From positions 1 to 64,000 of the forward strand of contig DDFC01000005.1 of the NCBI GenBank assembly GCA_002336895.1: a DNA stretch of 64,000 bases. Direction: 5' to 3'. The first letter of the stretch is position 1. Each line of letters starts with the position of its first letter. The position numbers were made by a program, and so were the translations under genes. The notes beneath the pieces are model-generated. The model searched no databases, was not told where the DNA came from, and worked only from the letters and a program-made list of their open reading frames with translations. Shown here in pieces: positions 1 through 8,467 of the stretch. The DNA comes from Verrucomicrobiaceae bacterium UBA1938 (GTDB taxonomy: Bacteria; Verrucomicrobiota; Verrucomicrobiia; Verrucomicrobiales; Verrucomicrobiaceae).

Positions 1-1
1 T

Positions 2-1138
2 GGTGGATTTGGCAAGGGGGTGGGCTTGGGAGCCGCGAACGGCTTTGTGACACTGCCGCCTTCGATGCGCAGCCGCTGCTCGACGCAGGAACGACTGGAG
101 AAGCTGCGCCAGAACGGTGGCACGCCGGAGTGCGAGGCTGCGGTGTCCGCCTCGCTGGAATGGCTGAAGGGCAAACAAAACGCCGATGGCTCCTGGGGCC
201 GTAATAACAAGTGTGCGATGACGGGGCTGGCGCTGCTGTGCTACCTGGGCCGGTGCGAAACGCCGGAGTCTCCCTTCTACGGCGACAATGTGATGAAGGG
301 CATCATGTTCCTCATCGAGACGCAGAAGAAACACAAAAACAAGCTCTTCAGCCAAGTGGAGAAAGGCAATGCTCCCGTTTATGAGCACGGGATCGCCACC
401 TATGCGCTGGGTGAAATGTACACGCTGGCACGTCTGGGCAGCAAGAGCCTGCCGGGCATGCGCGAAGCCTTTGAGCAGGGCGTGAAGATCATCATCGACA
501 ACCAGCAGGACAGTGGCAGCTGGGTCTATGATGGCGACACCGGATTTTACGCCGGCAAGAAAAGCCGCGAAGACCTCTCCGTAGCCGGCTGGCAGTTCCA
601 GGCGCTCAAGGCAGCCAAGAACACCAGCTTGAAGATCGATGGTCTGCACACCGCCATCGGCAAGCTGACCAAATACCTTGAGGACAAGCAGACCAAAGAC
701 GGCGGCTTCGGTGTCTCCAACCGCGACGCGCACTACAATCAGTGGAGCCTCTCCGGCGTGGGCATCCTGGGCCTTCAGACCATGGCCAAGGGCAAGACCA
801 CCCCGATCAAGAAAGGCATCAAATTCCTGCGCGACTTCATCACTGCCGAGCCGCTGGACTGGAACAAGAACTGCAACCTCTACTGCTGGTACTACTACAC
901 CCAGGCCTTCTTCCAGCAGGGTGGAGACGACTGGAAATTCTACAACCAGCAGTTTCTGCCTCAGGTCCTGGCCGCTCAGCAGTCTGACGGTTCTTTCAAG
1001 GCCGGCCGCCCAAACTGGCCTGCCGGGGATGCCAGCGACGCCATCTACCGCCAGTGCCTGTGCACGCTGCAGCTGGAGGTGTACTACCGCTACCTGAAGG
1101 TGGGTGACCGCGAAGAGTCCTCCTTCTTTGACAAGTGA
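2..1138 (+). CDS. Prenyltransferase/squalene-oxidase repeat protein (5' partial)
   Basis: A terpene-cyclase-fold (alpha/alpha barrel) protein with recurring QxxDGS(W/F)-type repeats: KQNADGSWG near the start, NQQDSGSW, KQTKDGGFG and AQQSDGSF at the end. These resemble the QW repeats of squalene-hopene cyclases, but no DxDD catalytic motif is visible, so it is probably one of the non-cyclase repeat proteins common in Verrucomicrobia and Planctomycetes. The reading frame is open to the left window edge (a Gly-rich stretch before the GTG at 20), so the true start is probably outside the window. It converges on the next gene with a 20-base gap. The substrate is unknown. Confidence 0.8.
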   Translation, partial: GGFGKGVGLGAANGFVTLPPSMRSRCSTQERLEKLRQNGGTPECEAAVSASLEWLKGKQNADGSWGRNNKCAMTGLALLCYLGRCETPESPFYGDNVMKGIMFLIETQKKHKNKLFSQVEKGNAPVYEHGIATYALGEMYTLARLGSKSLPGMREAFEQGVKIIIDNQQDSGSWVYDGDTGFYAGKKSREDLSVAGWQFQALKAAKNTSLKIDGLHTAIGKLTKYLEDKQTKDGGFGVSNRDAHYNQWSLSGVGILGLQTMAKGKTTPIKKGIKFLRDFITAEPLDWNKNCNLYCWYYYTQAFFQQGGDDWKFYNQQFLPQVLAAQQSDGSFKAGRPNWPAGDASDAIYRQCLCTLQLEVYYRYLKVGDREESSFFDK

Positions 1139-1158
1139 CCCGAGGCTGAGGTCGTCGC

Positions 1159-2049
1159 TCAGCAAGGCAGCGGTCGCCCCACGATGATGCCTGCGTGGCT
1201 TTTGAAAGCTGCCAGGTATTCGTGGATGGTCTTGTCCACCACCACCTTTTTGTAGGTGGCGGAAGCGTGCATGAAGTGGCATGAGCCGTCCTGCTGACGC
1301 AAAGCCAGCCCGACATGAGAGCAGAAGACATGCTGGCGGTTGGTCACGATGCCAATGATGTCGCCGCTCTGAATGCGTGGCTCGCATGCCGCCACCTGCT
1401 CTTTGGGAATGAAGTCAAAGGGCACGCGTTCCAGCCGCGCCTCGATCTGACGCAGCGCAGGCACCAGCGTGGGATCCGTCCGCAGGTAACGGTAGAGTTT
1501 GGGATTCTGGGACATCTCATCGTTGCCCCGCCCTGTGAGTCGTACGACGGGGCCGATCTCACTGGTGATGGTGCGGATGTTTCCACGGGTATTGTTGTCA
1601 GTAAACCACTCGTCCAGGTAATGAATCCGGTCCAGATAGTGGCCCCGGCACGTGCCGCCGCGATAGCGCGTCCATTCGATCTGCCGCAGCAGGTCGCTGG
1701 GAGCATAGGAGCGCTGGCGTTTGGAAATCATGCGCGCCAGGCCGAGCGCGATCTCAAAGAACGTCCAGCAGTCCAGGCCATTGAAGTTGGCGGAAGGGGA
1801 CTCGACGCGGTCATCGATCTCCAGTGTCCAGCCCACATAGCGGATGCCGCGCAGCGCCTGGCCAAACTGCGCCACGCGTGCGCCCATGGGCAGCGCCGCC
1901 CAGTTCTCCGTGATGGCACGTGCCACGACTTTCTGAAAAACGTCCACACCTTTGAAGCTGATGCTTTGTGGCAGAAACTCCGCAGCACGCAGGCTGGCTG
2001 ATCCACCGATCAGAAGGCTCAGATGCAGAAGGTGGCGTCGCGTGAGCAT
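1159..2049 (-). CDS. DUF1460 family protein (amidase-like, exported)
   Basis: A 296-residue protein with an N-terminal Tat-like signal (TRRHLLHLSLL followed by a hydrophobic stretch, AxA-like cleavage near residue 23). The core resembles DUF1460, an NlpC/P60-like fold found in N-acetylmuramoyl-L-alanine amidase-like proteins. It has a Cys in NGLDCWTFFEIALGLAR (the family nucleophile region), a His in FCSHVGLAL, an HAS motif, and the closing pattern KVVVDKTIHEYL with Gly-Ile-Ile-Val. It probably acts on peptidoglycan or a related peptide in the periplasm. It lies just downstream of the TPM and SDR genes on the same strand, with a 4-base gap to the TPM gene. Confidence 0.8.
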   Translation of the reverse strand: MLTRRHLLHLSLLIGGSASLRAAEFLPQSISFKGVDVFQKVVARAITENWAALPMGARVAQFGQALRGIRYVGWTLEIDDRVESPSANFNGLDCWTFFEIALGLARMISKRQRSYAPSDLLRQIEWTRYRGGTCRGHYLDRIHYLDEWFTDNNTRGNIRTITSEIGPVVRLTGRGNDEMSQNPKLYRYLRTDPTLVPALRQIEARLERVPFDFIPKEQVAACEPRIQSGDIIGIVTNRQHVFCSHVGLALRQQDGSCHFMHASATYKKVVVDKTIHEYLAAFKSHAGIIVGRPLPC

Positions 2050-2053
2050 GAGG

Positions 2054-2713
2054 TCAGTACAGATTTTCGGCTGTGCCTAGGTGGCCGTCTCCGGCGGCGC
2101 AGGCGTCCAGCCAGCGGGATTCATCCACGAGTCCAAACTGCTTTGGCAGCAGGCGGCATACCTCCACCAGCTGGCGGTCGAGCTCTCTGGCAAATGACTC
2201 GATGGCCTGAGCGTAGCGCTTTTTTAGCAGCGGCTGCTGCGCCGCCTGCAGGCAGGACTGGAGGTGGTTTTCCTGCACAAAGGGTTCGAGGCCATAGCCC
2301 ATCATGGAAATGGCGTGGTCTGAGCTGGTGTCTATCAACAGCATCACCAGACGGTTCTCGCCGCCTTTTTCCACAGCGCTGGAGAGGCTGCCACGGTTGA
2401 AGAGCCAGAAGGCATAGGGGGTGAGCGGGGTCTGCTGCGGCACATCCAGCAGCACGGCGGCGAAGCTGATCTGCGGAAAGCGCCGCTCCACCTCTGCAAT
2501 GACCTGCCCGGCACGACGTGTGGCCATGGAGCCCAGCACACCGCTGATGTCCGCGATGGGTTTTTGCAATGCGGGTGCCATGCCAAAGGTGCGGTCCGCC
2601 ACCTCCAGCGAAAAGCCGCACTGCCGGCAGGCGGAGTCGGTTTCGGTCGCAGGGGCTCGGCAGGCAGGGCAGCGCACAAGCACACTGTACCACGCAACGC
2701 AGCGCACCTGCAA
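2054..2713 (-). CDS. TPM-domain protein with N-terminal zinc ribbon
   Basis: The protein begins with a four-Cys zinc ribbon (CPACRAPATETDSACRQCG, residues about 15-33). A TPM-like domain follows, the fold of Psb32/YgcG proteins, recognisable from AGQVIAEVERRFPQISFAAVLLD, an NRGSLSS segment, RLVMLLIDTSSDHAISMMGYGLEP and LKKRYAQAIESFARELDRQL. TPM domains have been linked to phosphatase activity and membrane-protein assembly, but the role here is unknown. No signal peptide is visible. The start is uncertain: 2713 is TTG, and GTG codons at residues 11 or 13, just before the CPxC motif, are alternatives. It lies 9 bases after the SDR gene and probably shares its transcript. Confidence 0.7.
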   Translation of the reverse strand: MQVRCVAWYSVLVRCPACRAPATETDSACRQCGFSLEVADRTFGMAPALQKPIADISGVLGSMATRRAGQVIAEVERRFPQISFAAVLLDVPQQTPLTPYAFWLFNRGSLSSAVEKGGENRLVMLLIDTSSDHAISMMGYGLEPFVQENHLQSCLQAAQQPLLKKRYAQAIESFARELDRQLVEVCRLLPKQFGLVDESRWLDACAAGDGHLGTAENLY

Positions 2714-2722
2714 ACAAGAACA

Positions 2723-3526
2723 TCATTTGCTGCGCGCACGCCGCCGCAGCAGCACACGCATCAGCCGCCGTGGCAGCAGGCGGAAGACACGCCCGGCTAT
2801 TGAGACACCCATGCCAGGAAAGATGCATGCCTGTCCGTTTTTCAATGCGGCTAGCGCCTCCCGCACCACCTGTGCAGGTGGGATGCGCAGCAGCCCCTGG
2901 CCGTCGCGGTTCGTGTCAGTGCCGTCGGAGCGTTTGGCTGTCTTGCTGAAATTTGTGGGAGTGGGGCCCGGGCAGACACAGCTGACAGTGATGTTTTCCG
3001 GGGCCAGTTCGATGGCCAGCGCTTCGGAAAAGCTAGTCACATACGACTTGGAGGCCGCGTACACCGCCAGCTCTGGCATGGGCAGGGTGCTGGCCAGGGA
3101 GCTCACATTCAAGATGCCCGCCGGGCGGTCCATCTGCGGCAGCAGCTCATGGGTCAGCATCGTCAGTGCAGTGATGTTGAGATCAATCTGAGTGCGCGTT
3201 TTCTCCGCCGATGAGCTGGCAAAGCTGCCGTAGTCTCCCATGCCAGCATTGTTGATCAGCAAGGTGGGCTTTAAGCCATTCGCTGAGAGAAAGTCGCTCA
3301 CGGTAGTGCACCCTGCATCTGTGGCGAGATCCGCCACACAGCAGAGGACCTGAGCCTGCTTGCCAACCAGCTCTGCTTTCACCGCTTCCAATGCTTCGGC
3401 ACGGCGCGCCACCAGCACGAGTGTCTGAGCATGGGGGGCCAGCTGGCGGGCAAATTCAGCCCCCAGTCCGGAGGAAGCACCCGTGATCACGGCACGGCAT
3501 TGGTCGAGAGGGAATCCTGTGGGCAT
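2723..3526 (-). CDS. Short-chain dehydrogenase/reductase (SDR)
   Basis: A classical SDR of 267 residues and an NAD(P)-dependent oxidoreductase. It shows the cofactor motif TGASSGLG (residues about 16-23), an NNAG motif, a catalytic Ser in the NVSSLAS segment, and YAASKSYVTSF supplying the YxxxK pair. CVCPGPTPTNF follows the active site. An Arg after the first beta strand (ARRAEAL) suggests NADPH preference. The basic C-terminal tail (RLLPRRLMRVLLRRRARSK) is unusual and might bind membrane. The substrate cannot be told. It is the first gene of a leftward set with the TPM and DUF1460 genes. Confidence 0.9.
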   Translation of the reverse strand: MPTGFPLDQCRAVITGASSGLGAEFARQLAPHAQTLVLVARRAEALEAVKAELVGKQAQVLCCVADLATDAGCTTVSDFLSANGLKPTLLINNAGMGDYGSFASSSAEKTRTQIDLNITALTMLTHELLPQMDRPAGILNVSSLASTLPMPELAVYAASKSYVTSFSEALAIELAPENITVSCVCPGPTPTNFSKTAKRSDGTDTNRDGQGLLRIPPAQVVREALAALKNGQACIFPGMGVSIAGRVFRLLPRRLMRVLLRRRARSK

Positions 3527-3829
3527 CTGGCACGAGTAGCCAGTTCATCTGCCAGCAGCAACACGCATTCCGAGGAAGGCAGTGCCATCGTCAAGCCCTG
3601 CGAGTTCGACTCACCATGATACGCGGTAGGCTGTTGGGGCCTTCTATCTCCGTCATCGGCCCAAGGTGACATTGTTTTTTTTGGTAAAGTACTCGGTAAA
3701 ATCGCGCTTATAAATATTTACACATACCATAATTAAGGGTAGATTTAATGAAATGAGCAACTGCCAAACCCAAACCTACCAGACTCAGAAAGAATGTTTT
3801 GAGTCTTTATTTTTAGGGAGGAGGCTTGC
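3527..3829. promoter_or_regulatory. AT-rich intergenic region between divergent genes
   Basis: This 303-base gap separates the leftward SDR gene from the rightward kinase genes. The right half (about 3670-3815) is much richer in A/T than the rest of the window and must hold the kinase promoter. I could not fix -35/-10 boxes with confidence. No ORF or RNA gene is evident. A purine-rich GGGAGGAGG at about 3816-3824 is a strong ribosome binding site for the ATG at 3830. Confidence 0.5.
3781..3806 (+). promoter_or_regulatory. Dyad (7-bp arms) with T-rich tail in kinase leader
   Basis: AGACTCA at 3781-3787 pairs with TGAGTCT at 3800-3806 around a 12-base loop and is followed by TTATTTTT, just before the ribosome binding site. 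It could be an operator dyad for a regulator of the kinase operon, or a weak leader terminator or attenuator. The short stem makes the terminator reading uncertain. Confidence 0.35.
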
Positions 3830-5404
3830 ATGTATTCCATAGTAAGAACCAAAAATGTAAGGCAGCCGGGAGCCGAGGAGGAGGCGCGGACAGCCCGCCT
3901 TTATCATCTTTCCCAGCGCCGGAATCACATCGTCACCGATCGCTTGTTTGCCAAGCTAATGATCATGCAGTGGCTGGGCGGCATTGTGATTGCCGTCTGG
4001 ATTTCCCCCATGGCATGGAGTGCGTCTGTTGTGCAGCCTTTGTGGCATGTATGGGCGGCTCTCTTTCTGGGGGGCGCTGTCTGTGCTGCTCCGGTGCTGC
4101 TGGCATGGCGGCGGCCGGGGCGGGTGGTGACGCGGCACGTCATCGCCGTCTCACAGGTTCTCACTTCGGCCCTTCTGATTCATCTTACTGGAGGGCGGTT
4201 TGAAACGCATTTCCACATCTTTGGTTCACTGACCTTTCTTGCCTTTTACCGCGACTGGCGCGTACTGGTCACGGCAACGACGGTCGTGGTGGTGGATCAT
4301 TTTGTTCGCGGTGTCTTCTGGCCGCAGTCCATTTTTGGGGTGGTGGATGCCGGCCAATGGCGCTGGCTGGAGCATGTGGGATGGGTGCTGATTGAGGATG
4401 TGTTCCTCATGATCTCGATCCAGCAGAATCTGGCTGAAACGCTGGAAGTGGCCAAGCGCCGCAGCCGTCTGGAAAGCATCAATGCCGAGATCGAATGCCA
4501 GGTCATCGAGCGCACAGCGGAGCTGACCGAGGCGCACAAGCAGCTGCTCAAGACCTCACGGCAGGCAGGCATGGCGGAGGTGGCCACCAATGTGCTGCAT
4601 AATGTGGGAAATGTCCTCAACAGCGTGAATGTCTCTGCGGAGACCGTGGCCGGAAAAATCCGCCACTTCCGCATCTCCAGCCTGAAGAGCGTGGCCCAGC
4701 TGCTGCGCGAGCACGAGCACCACCTCCCGCAGTTTCTCACCCAGGATCCGCGTGGCAGGGAGCTACCGACCTACCTCGTGCAGCTGGCGAACAACCTGGC
4801 CGAACCGCAGAAGTCCATCCTGGACGAAGTGCGCTGCCTGCAAAACAACATCGAGCACATCAAGCAGATCGTGTCCATGCAGCAGAGCCATGCACGCGTG
4901 GCCGGGGTGAACGAAACGCTGAATGTGGTGGAGATCATCGAGGACGCCATCAACATCAGCAGCACCAGCTTGTCACGCCATGGAGTGTCCCTCGTGCGCG
5001 AGTTTGAAAGCATTCCTCCCGTTGTGGTGGACAGGCACAAAGTTTTACCAATCCTGGTGAACCTGCTAAGCAATGCCAAGCATGCGCTCGACCAAGGAGG
5101 GAAGGACAGGCAGTTGAAGGTGCGGCTTGTGGCTGGAGAAAAGGATACCTTTCGGATCAAGGTGATCGACAACGGTAATGGCATCGCTCCGGAGAATCTG
5201 ACCCGTATTTTCCAACACGGCTTCACCACCAAAAAGAACGGCCACGGCTTCGGCCTGCACAGCGGTGCGCTGGCCGCACGTGAAATGGGGGGGCGGCTCA
5301 TGGCTGAAAGCGAGGGGCTCGGCCACGGCGCAGCATTCACTCTGGAACTTCCACTTGTCTCCCCAAACACCATTTCCGATGAACAACATGCCCTCAAATT
5401 TTAA
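3830..5404 (+). CDS. Membrane sensor histidine kinase
   Basis: A 524-residue sensor kinase. About the first 220 residues form a multi-span membrane sensor of roughly five or six helices, including the highly patterned ETHFHIFGSLTFLAFYRDW block seen in a widespread but uncharacterised bacterial sensor module. A coiled coil follows (RRSRLESINAEIECQVIERTAEL starts it), then a dimerisation region with the putative phospho-His in VLHNVGNVLNSVN. The C-terminal HATPase domain has an N-box region around NLLSNAKHAL, a G1 box DNGNGIAP and GHGFGLHSG. There is no receiver, so it presumably passes phosphate to another protein, and the overlapping downstream hybrid kinase is the obvious partner. The signal is unknown. 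Confidence 0.9.
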   Translation: MYSIVRTKNVRQPGAEEEARTARLYHLSQRRNHIVTDRLFAKLMIMQWLGGIVIAVWISPMAWSASVVQPLWHVWAALFLGGAVCAAPVLLAWRRPGRVVTRHVIAVSQVLTSALLIHLTGGRFETHFHIFGSLTFLAFYRDWRVLVTATTVVVVDHFVRGVFWPQSIFGVVDAGQWRWLEHVGWVLIEDVFLMISIQQNLAETLEVAKRRSRLESINAEIECQVIERTAELTEAHKQLLKTSRQAGMAEVATNVLHNVGNVLNSVNVSAETVAGKIRHFRISSLKSVAQLLREHEHHLPQFLTQDPRGRELPTYLVQLANNLAEPQKSILDEVRCLQNNIEHIKQIVSMQQSHARVAGVNETLNVVEIIEDAINISSTSLSRHGVSLVREFESIPPVVVDRHKVLPILVNLLSNAKHALDQGGKDRQLKVRLVAGEKDTFRIKVIDNGNGIAPENLTRIFQHGFTTKKNGHGFGLHSGALAAREMGGRLMAESEGLGHGAAFTLELPLVSPNTISDEQHALKF

Positions 5405-7964
5405 CCGCCGCATTCTTGTCATTGATGACAATCAGGCGATCCATGATGACTTCCGGAAGATTCTCTGCGAGTCTGATGACTCTGAAGATGCCGCGCTCCA
5501 GGCCGCCGAGGCCAGGATCTTCGGCACTCCAGCCGCCATGCTCTTTGAGATCGATACCGCCTCCCAGGGGGAGGAAGGGCTGAAAATGGTGGAGAAGGCG
5601 CTGGCGGAGGGCCGCCCCTATGCCATGGCCTTTGTTGACGTGCGCATGCCTCCGGGCTGGGACGGCATCGAAACCACCCAGCGCATCTGGCAGATATGCC
5701 CGGATCTCCAGGTGGTCATCTGCACGGCCTTCTCCGATTGTTCGCTGAGTGAAATGCAGGAGCAGCTTAACCCGCAGGACCGGCTGATGGTGCTGAAGAA
5801 ACCCTTCGACACGATCGAGATCCTGCAGATGGCCAACGCGCTGACACAAAAGTGGCTGCGGTTGCAGGAATCCAAGGTTGAGTTTGGCGACCTGCACCAG
5901 ATGGTCAGCGCACGCACGCGGGAGCTCGAGGAGTCGCAGGCCGCCGCCGTCAGCATGATGGCTGATGCCGTGCGCCATCGTGAAAAGGCCGAGCAGGCCT
6001 ACGAGGAGCTGAAGCGCGAGATGGCCGAGCGCCGCATGCTGGAGGAAAAATTCCGCGAGCAGGCCTCCCTCCTGGACAAGGCGCAGGACGCCATCCTGGC
6101 GCATGATCTGGAGTATCACATCACCTATTGGAACAAAGGTGCTGAACGGCTCTATGGCTGGAGTGCCCAGGAGGTGGCTGGAAGCTCGGTGGCTGAGCTG
6201 CTCTACAAAGATCCGGAAGCGTTTCAGCGCGCCAGCGAGCAGGTCATTCAGACTGGGGAGTGGGTGGGAGAGCTGCACCAGAAAGGGAAAGACGGTCGCA
6301 GTTTGGTCATCGTGGGGCACTGGACGCTCGTGCGCGATGCCGCAGGGCAGCCCAGATCAGTGCTCGCCATCAATACCGACATCACCGGCCGGAAAAAGAC
6401 CGACGAGGCGCTCAAGATGCAGGGCCGGGTGCTGGAAAGCATGGCCGAAGGGGTGACCGTTTGCGATGAAGAAGGGATCATTGTCTTCAGTAATGACGCC
6501 TGCAACACCATGTACGGCTACGACAGCGGCGAGCTCATCGGCCAGCACTACTCCATCATTCGAAATCTGCCTCAGGCTGAGGGCCGGCAGTCCACGGATG
6601 ATCTCTTCTGCGTGCTGCGGGAGAAGGGCGCCTGGATGGGCGAGATGAACTCGCGGAAAAAAGACGGCGCCGCATTCATCACCCGCTCACGCATCAGCGT
6701 GCTGGAGATAGACGGAGTGAAATCCTTTGTGGCCGTGGTGGAGGACATCACAGAAAAGAAAAATATGGAGGCGCAGTTCCTGCGCTCACAGCGCATGGAA
6801 AGCATCGGGCGGCTGGCCAGCGGCATCGCCCATGACATGAACAACATCCTGACGCCAATCTTCATCTCCTCCTTCATGCTGCGCCGCAAGATGCCGCCGG
6901 AGGAGTTTGAAAAGATGCTCGCCAACATCGAGTCCAACGCCCAGCGTGGCGCGGATCTCATCAAGCAGCTGCTCACCGTCAACTGTGACATCAGCGGCCA
7001 GCGCCATGTGGTGCAGACGAATGATCTGGCCTCAGACATGATGAAGATCATGTCCGGCACCTTCCCCAAGAACATCACCCTTTCTGCCACCATGCCGGAG
7101 GATGTCTGGCCCGTCATCGGAGACCCCACCCAGCTTCATCAGGTGCTGCTGAATCTGTGCGTGAATGCACGCGATGCCATGCCTGCAGGCGGCATTTTGA
7201 AGCTCACCACGGAAAACACCCGTCTGGATGAAAACTTTGCAGCCATGAACGTGGATGCCGTGCCCGGGCCATATGTGAGGATCCGCGTAAGCGACACCGG
7301 AGAGGGCATCCCAGCTGATGTCATCGACAAGATCTTTGATCCTTTCTTCACCACCAAGGAAACGGGCAAAGGCACAGGGCTGGGTCTCTCCACGGTGCTG
7401 GGCATCGTCAAAAGCCATCAGGGATTTGTCAATCTCCGCAGCCGTGTGTCGGAAGGCAGCACCTTTGAGGTCTATCTGCCGGCAGCTCCAGAGGCAGTGG
7501 CGGCCGCTGCTGCCGCACCCACCATGCAGGCACCGCGCGGCCAGGGAGAGTTGATCCTCGTCGTGGATGACGAAGAGGTCATCCGCGAGGTGGTGCAAAA
7601 GACACTTCTCGCTCATGGCTACCGCGTGCTCACTGCAGGGGATGGCACAGAGGCCATTGCCCAGTTCTCCCAGCATCGCGGCGAGGTCAAAGCCGTGCTC
7701 ACAGACATCATGATGCCCTTCATGGATGGAGTCACTCTTTCGCGCACCTTGAAGAAGATAGATCCCACCATCCAGATCATTGCCACCAGCGGCATGGGCA
7801 GCGCCAAAGGCCGGCAGGACAAGGCGACCGCGCTGGCGTCTCTCCAGATTAACACCTTCCTGAACAAGCCCTACTCAGCCAACGAGATCCTTACGGCTAT
7901 CGGCGACCTGCTCGCCTCGGACCGGCCGGCACTCGCCGCGACAGAGCTGGGACTCGTGGCCTGA
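5379..7964 (+). CDS. Hybrid histidine kinase: REC-PAS-PAS-HisKA-HATPase-REC
   Basis: An 861-residue cytoplasmic hybrid kinase. Order: REC1 (RILVIDDNQ; phospho-Asp about 86 in AFVDVRMPP; KKPFD), a coiled coil, two PAS domains (from about 227 and 350), HisKA with H about 484 in GIAHDMNNI, HATPase (LCVNARDAM; DTGEGIP about 639; GTGLGLS), and a C-terminal REC2 (LVVDDEE; phospho-Asp about 774 in LTDIMMPF). The ATG at 5379 is chosen over the upstream in-frame start at 5265. It overlaps the end of the first kinase gene by 26 bases and the protein then begins directly before REC1. The overlap suggests translational coupling and a phosphorelay: kinase 1, REC1, then this kinase. No output DNA-binding protein is nearby. 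Confidence 0.92.
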   Translation: MNNMPSNFNRRILVIDDNQAIHDDFRKILCESDDSEDAALQAAEARIFGTPAAMLFEIDTASQGEEGLKMVEKALAEGRPYAMAFVDVRMPPGWDGIETTQRIWQICPDLQVVICTAFSDCSLSEMQEQLNPQDRLMVLKKPFDTIEILQMANALTQKWLRLQESKVEFGDLHQMVSARTRELEESQAAAVSMMADAVRHREKAEQAYEELKREMAERRMLEEKFREQASLLDKAQDAILAHDLEYHITYWNKGAERLYGWSAQEVAGSSVAELLYKDPEAFQRASEQVIQTGEWVGELHQKGKDGRSLVIVGHWTLVRDAAGQPRSVLAINTDITGRKKTDEALKMQGRVLESMAEGVTVCDEEGIIVFSNDACNTMYGYDSGELIGQHYSIIRNLPQAEGRQSTDDLFCVLREKGAWMGEMNSRKKDGAAFITRSRISVLEIDGVKSFVAVVEDITEKKNMEAQFLRSQRMESIGRLASGIAHDMNNILTPIFISSFMLRRKMPPEEFEKMLANIESNAQRGADLIKQLLTVNCDISGQRHVVQTNDLASDMMKIMSGTFPKNITLSATMPEDVWPVIGDPTQLHQVLLNLCVNARDAMPAGGILKLTTENTRLDENFAAMNVDAVPGPYVRIRVSDTGEGIPADVIDKIFDPFFTTKETGKGTGLGLSTVLGIVKSHQGFVNLRSRVSEGSTFEVYLPAAPEAVAAAAAAPTMQAPRGQGELILVVDDEEVIREVVQKTLLAHGYRVLTAGDGTEAIAQFSQHRGEVKAVLTDIMMPFMDGVTLSRTLKKIDPTIQIIATSGMGSAKGRQDKATALASLQINTFLNKPYSANEILTAIGDLLASDRPALAATELGLVA

Positions 7965-8041
7965 TGGCCCCGGGGAAAAGCAACTGCAGGCATTTTTAAG
8001 TGGCGCTCCCGGTCTCTGCGCTGAGGCTGGGGGCAAAGACC

Positions 8042-8395
8042 ATGACCATCAATCCGCTTTCCCAGCAGGCCCCTTTCACCACCAAGGACGGCAGCACCAT
8101 CCGCAGTATTCTAGACCGCACCAATGCCCCGGTGCAGAACCAAAGCCTCGCCGAGGCCACAGTCCCCGTTGGCCGGCCCACTGAGCGTCATTACCACAAG
8201 CTTAGCGAGGAGTTTTATTTCATCCTCGAAGGGCAGGGGGCTATGGAGATCGACGGCGAAACCCGCCCCGTCGTTCCTGGAGACGCCATTCTGATCCCGC
8301 CCGGTGCCTGGCATCAAATTACAGCCACCCAGACCCTCCGCTTCCTCTGCTGCTGCGCGCCACCGTATGCGCATGAGGATACATATTTCATGTGA
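8042..8395 (+). CDS. Cupin-domain protein
   Basis: A small single-domain cupin of about 117 residues. Cupin motif 1 is visible as ERHYHKLSEEFYFILEG, supplying metal-binding His/His/Glu. Motif 2 is PGDAILIPPGAWHQI, supplying the second His. Such proteins bind a divalent metal and act as small isomerases, dioxygenases or sensors of sugars; the substrate here is unknown. The ATG at 8042 is preferred because it lies next to a GGGGGCAAAG stretch; a GTG at 8000 would add 14 residues. It is followed after 72 bases by the Tat esterase gene on the same strand. Confidence 0.8.
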   Translation: MTINPLSQQAPFTTKDGSTIRSILDRTNAPVQNQSLAEATVPVGRPTERHYHKLSEEFYFILEGQGAMEIDGETRPVVPGDAILIPPGAWHQITATQTLRFLCCCAPPYAHEDTYFM

Positions 8396-8467
8396 AAAAG
8401 TGCCGGGCAAAACTTTTCCAAAACAGGACGTAAGTGTGCAGGTCACAGCGATTTTAGTTCAACAGCC

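Noticed and set aside
3560..3640. Possible tRNA T-arm (GAGTTCGACTC) in the gap after the SDR gene
   Set aside because: The bases flanking the TTCGACT loop do not form a 5-bp stem, and no acceptor, anticodon or D-arm could be found around it.
5265..5378. Longer N-terminus for the hybrid kinase
   Set aside because: It would lie entirely inside the first kinase gene. The ATG at 5379 begins the protein directly at the receiver domain.
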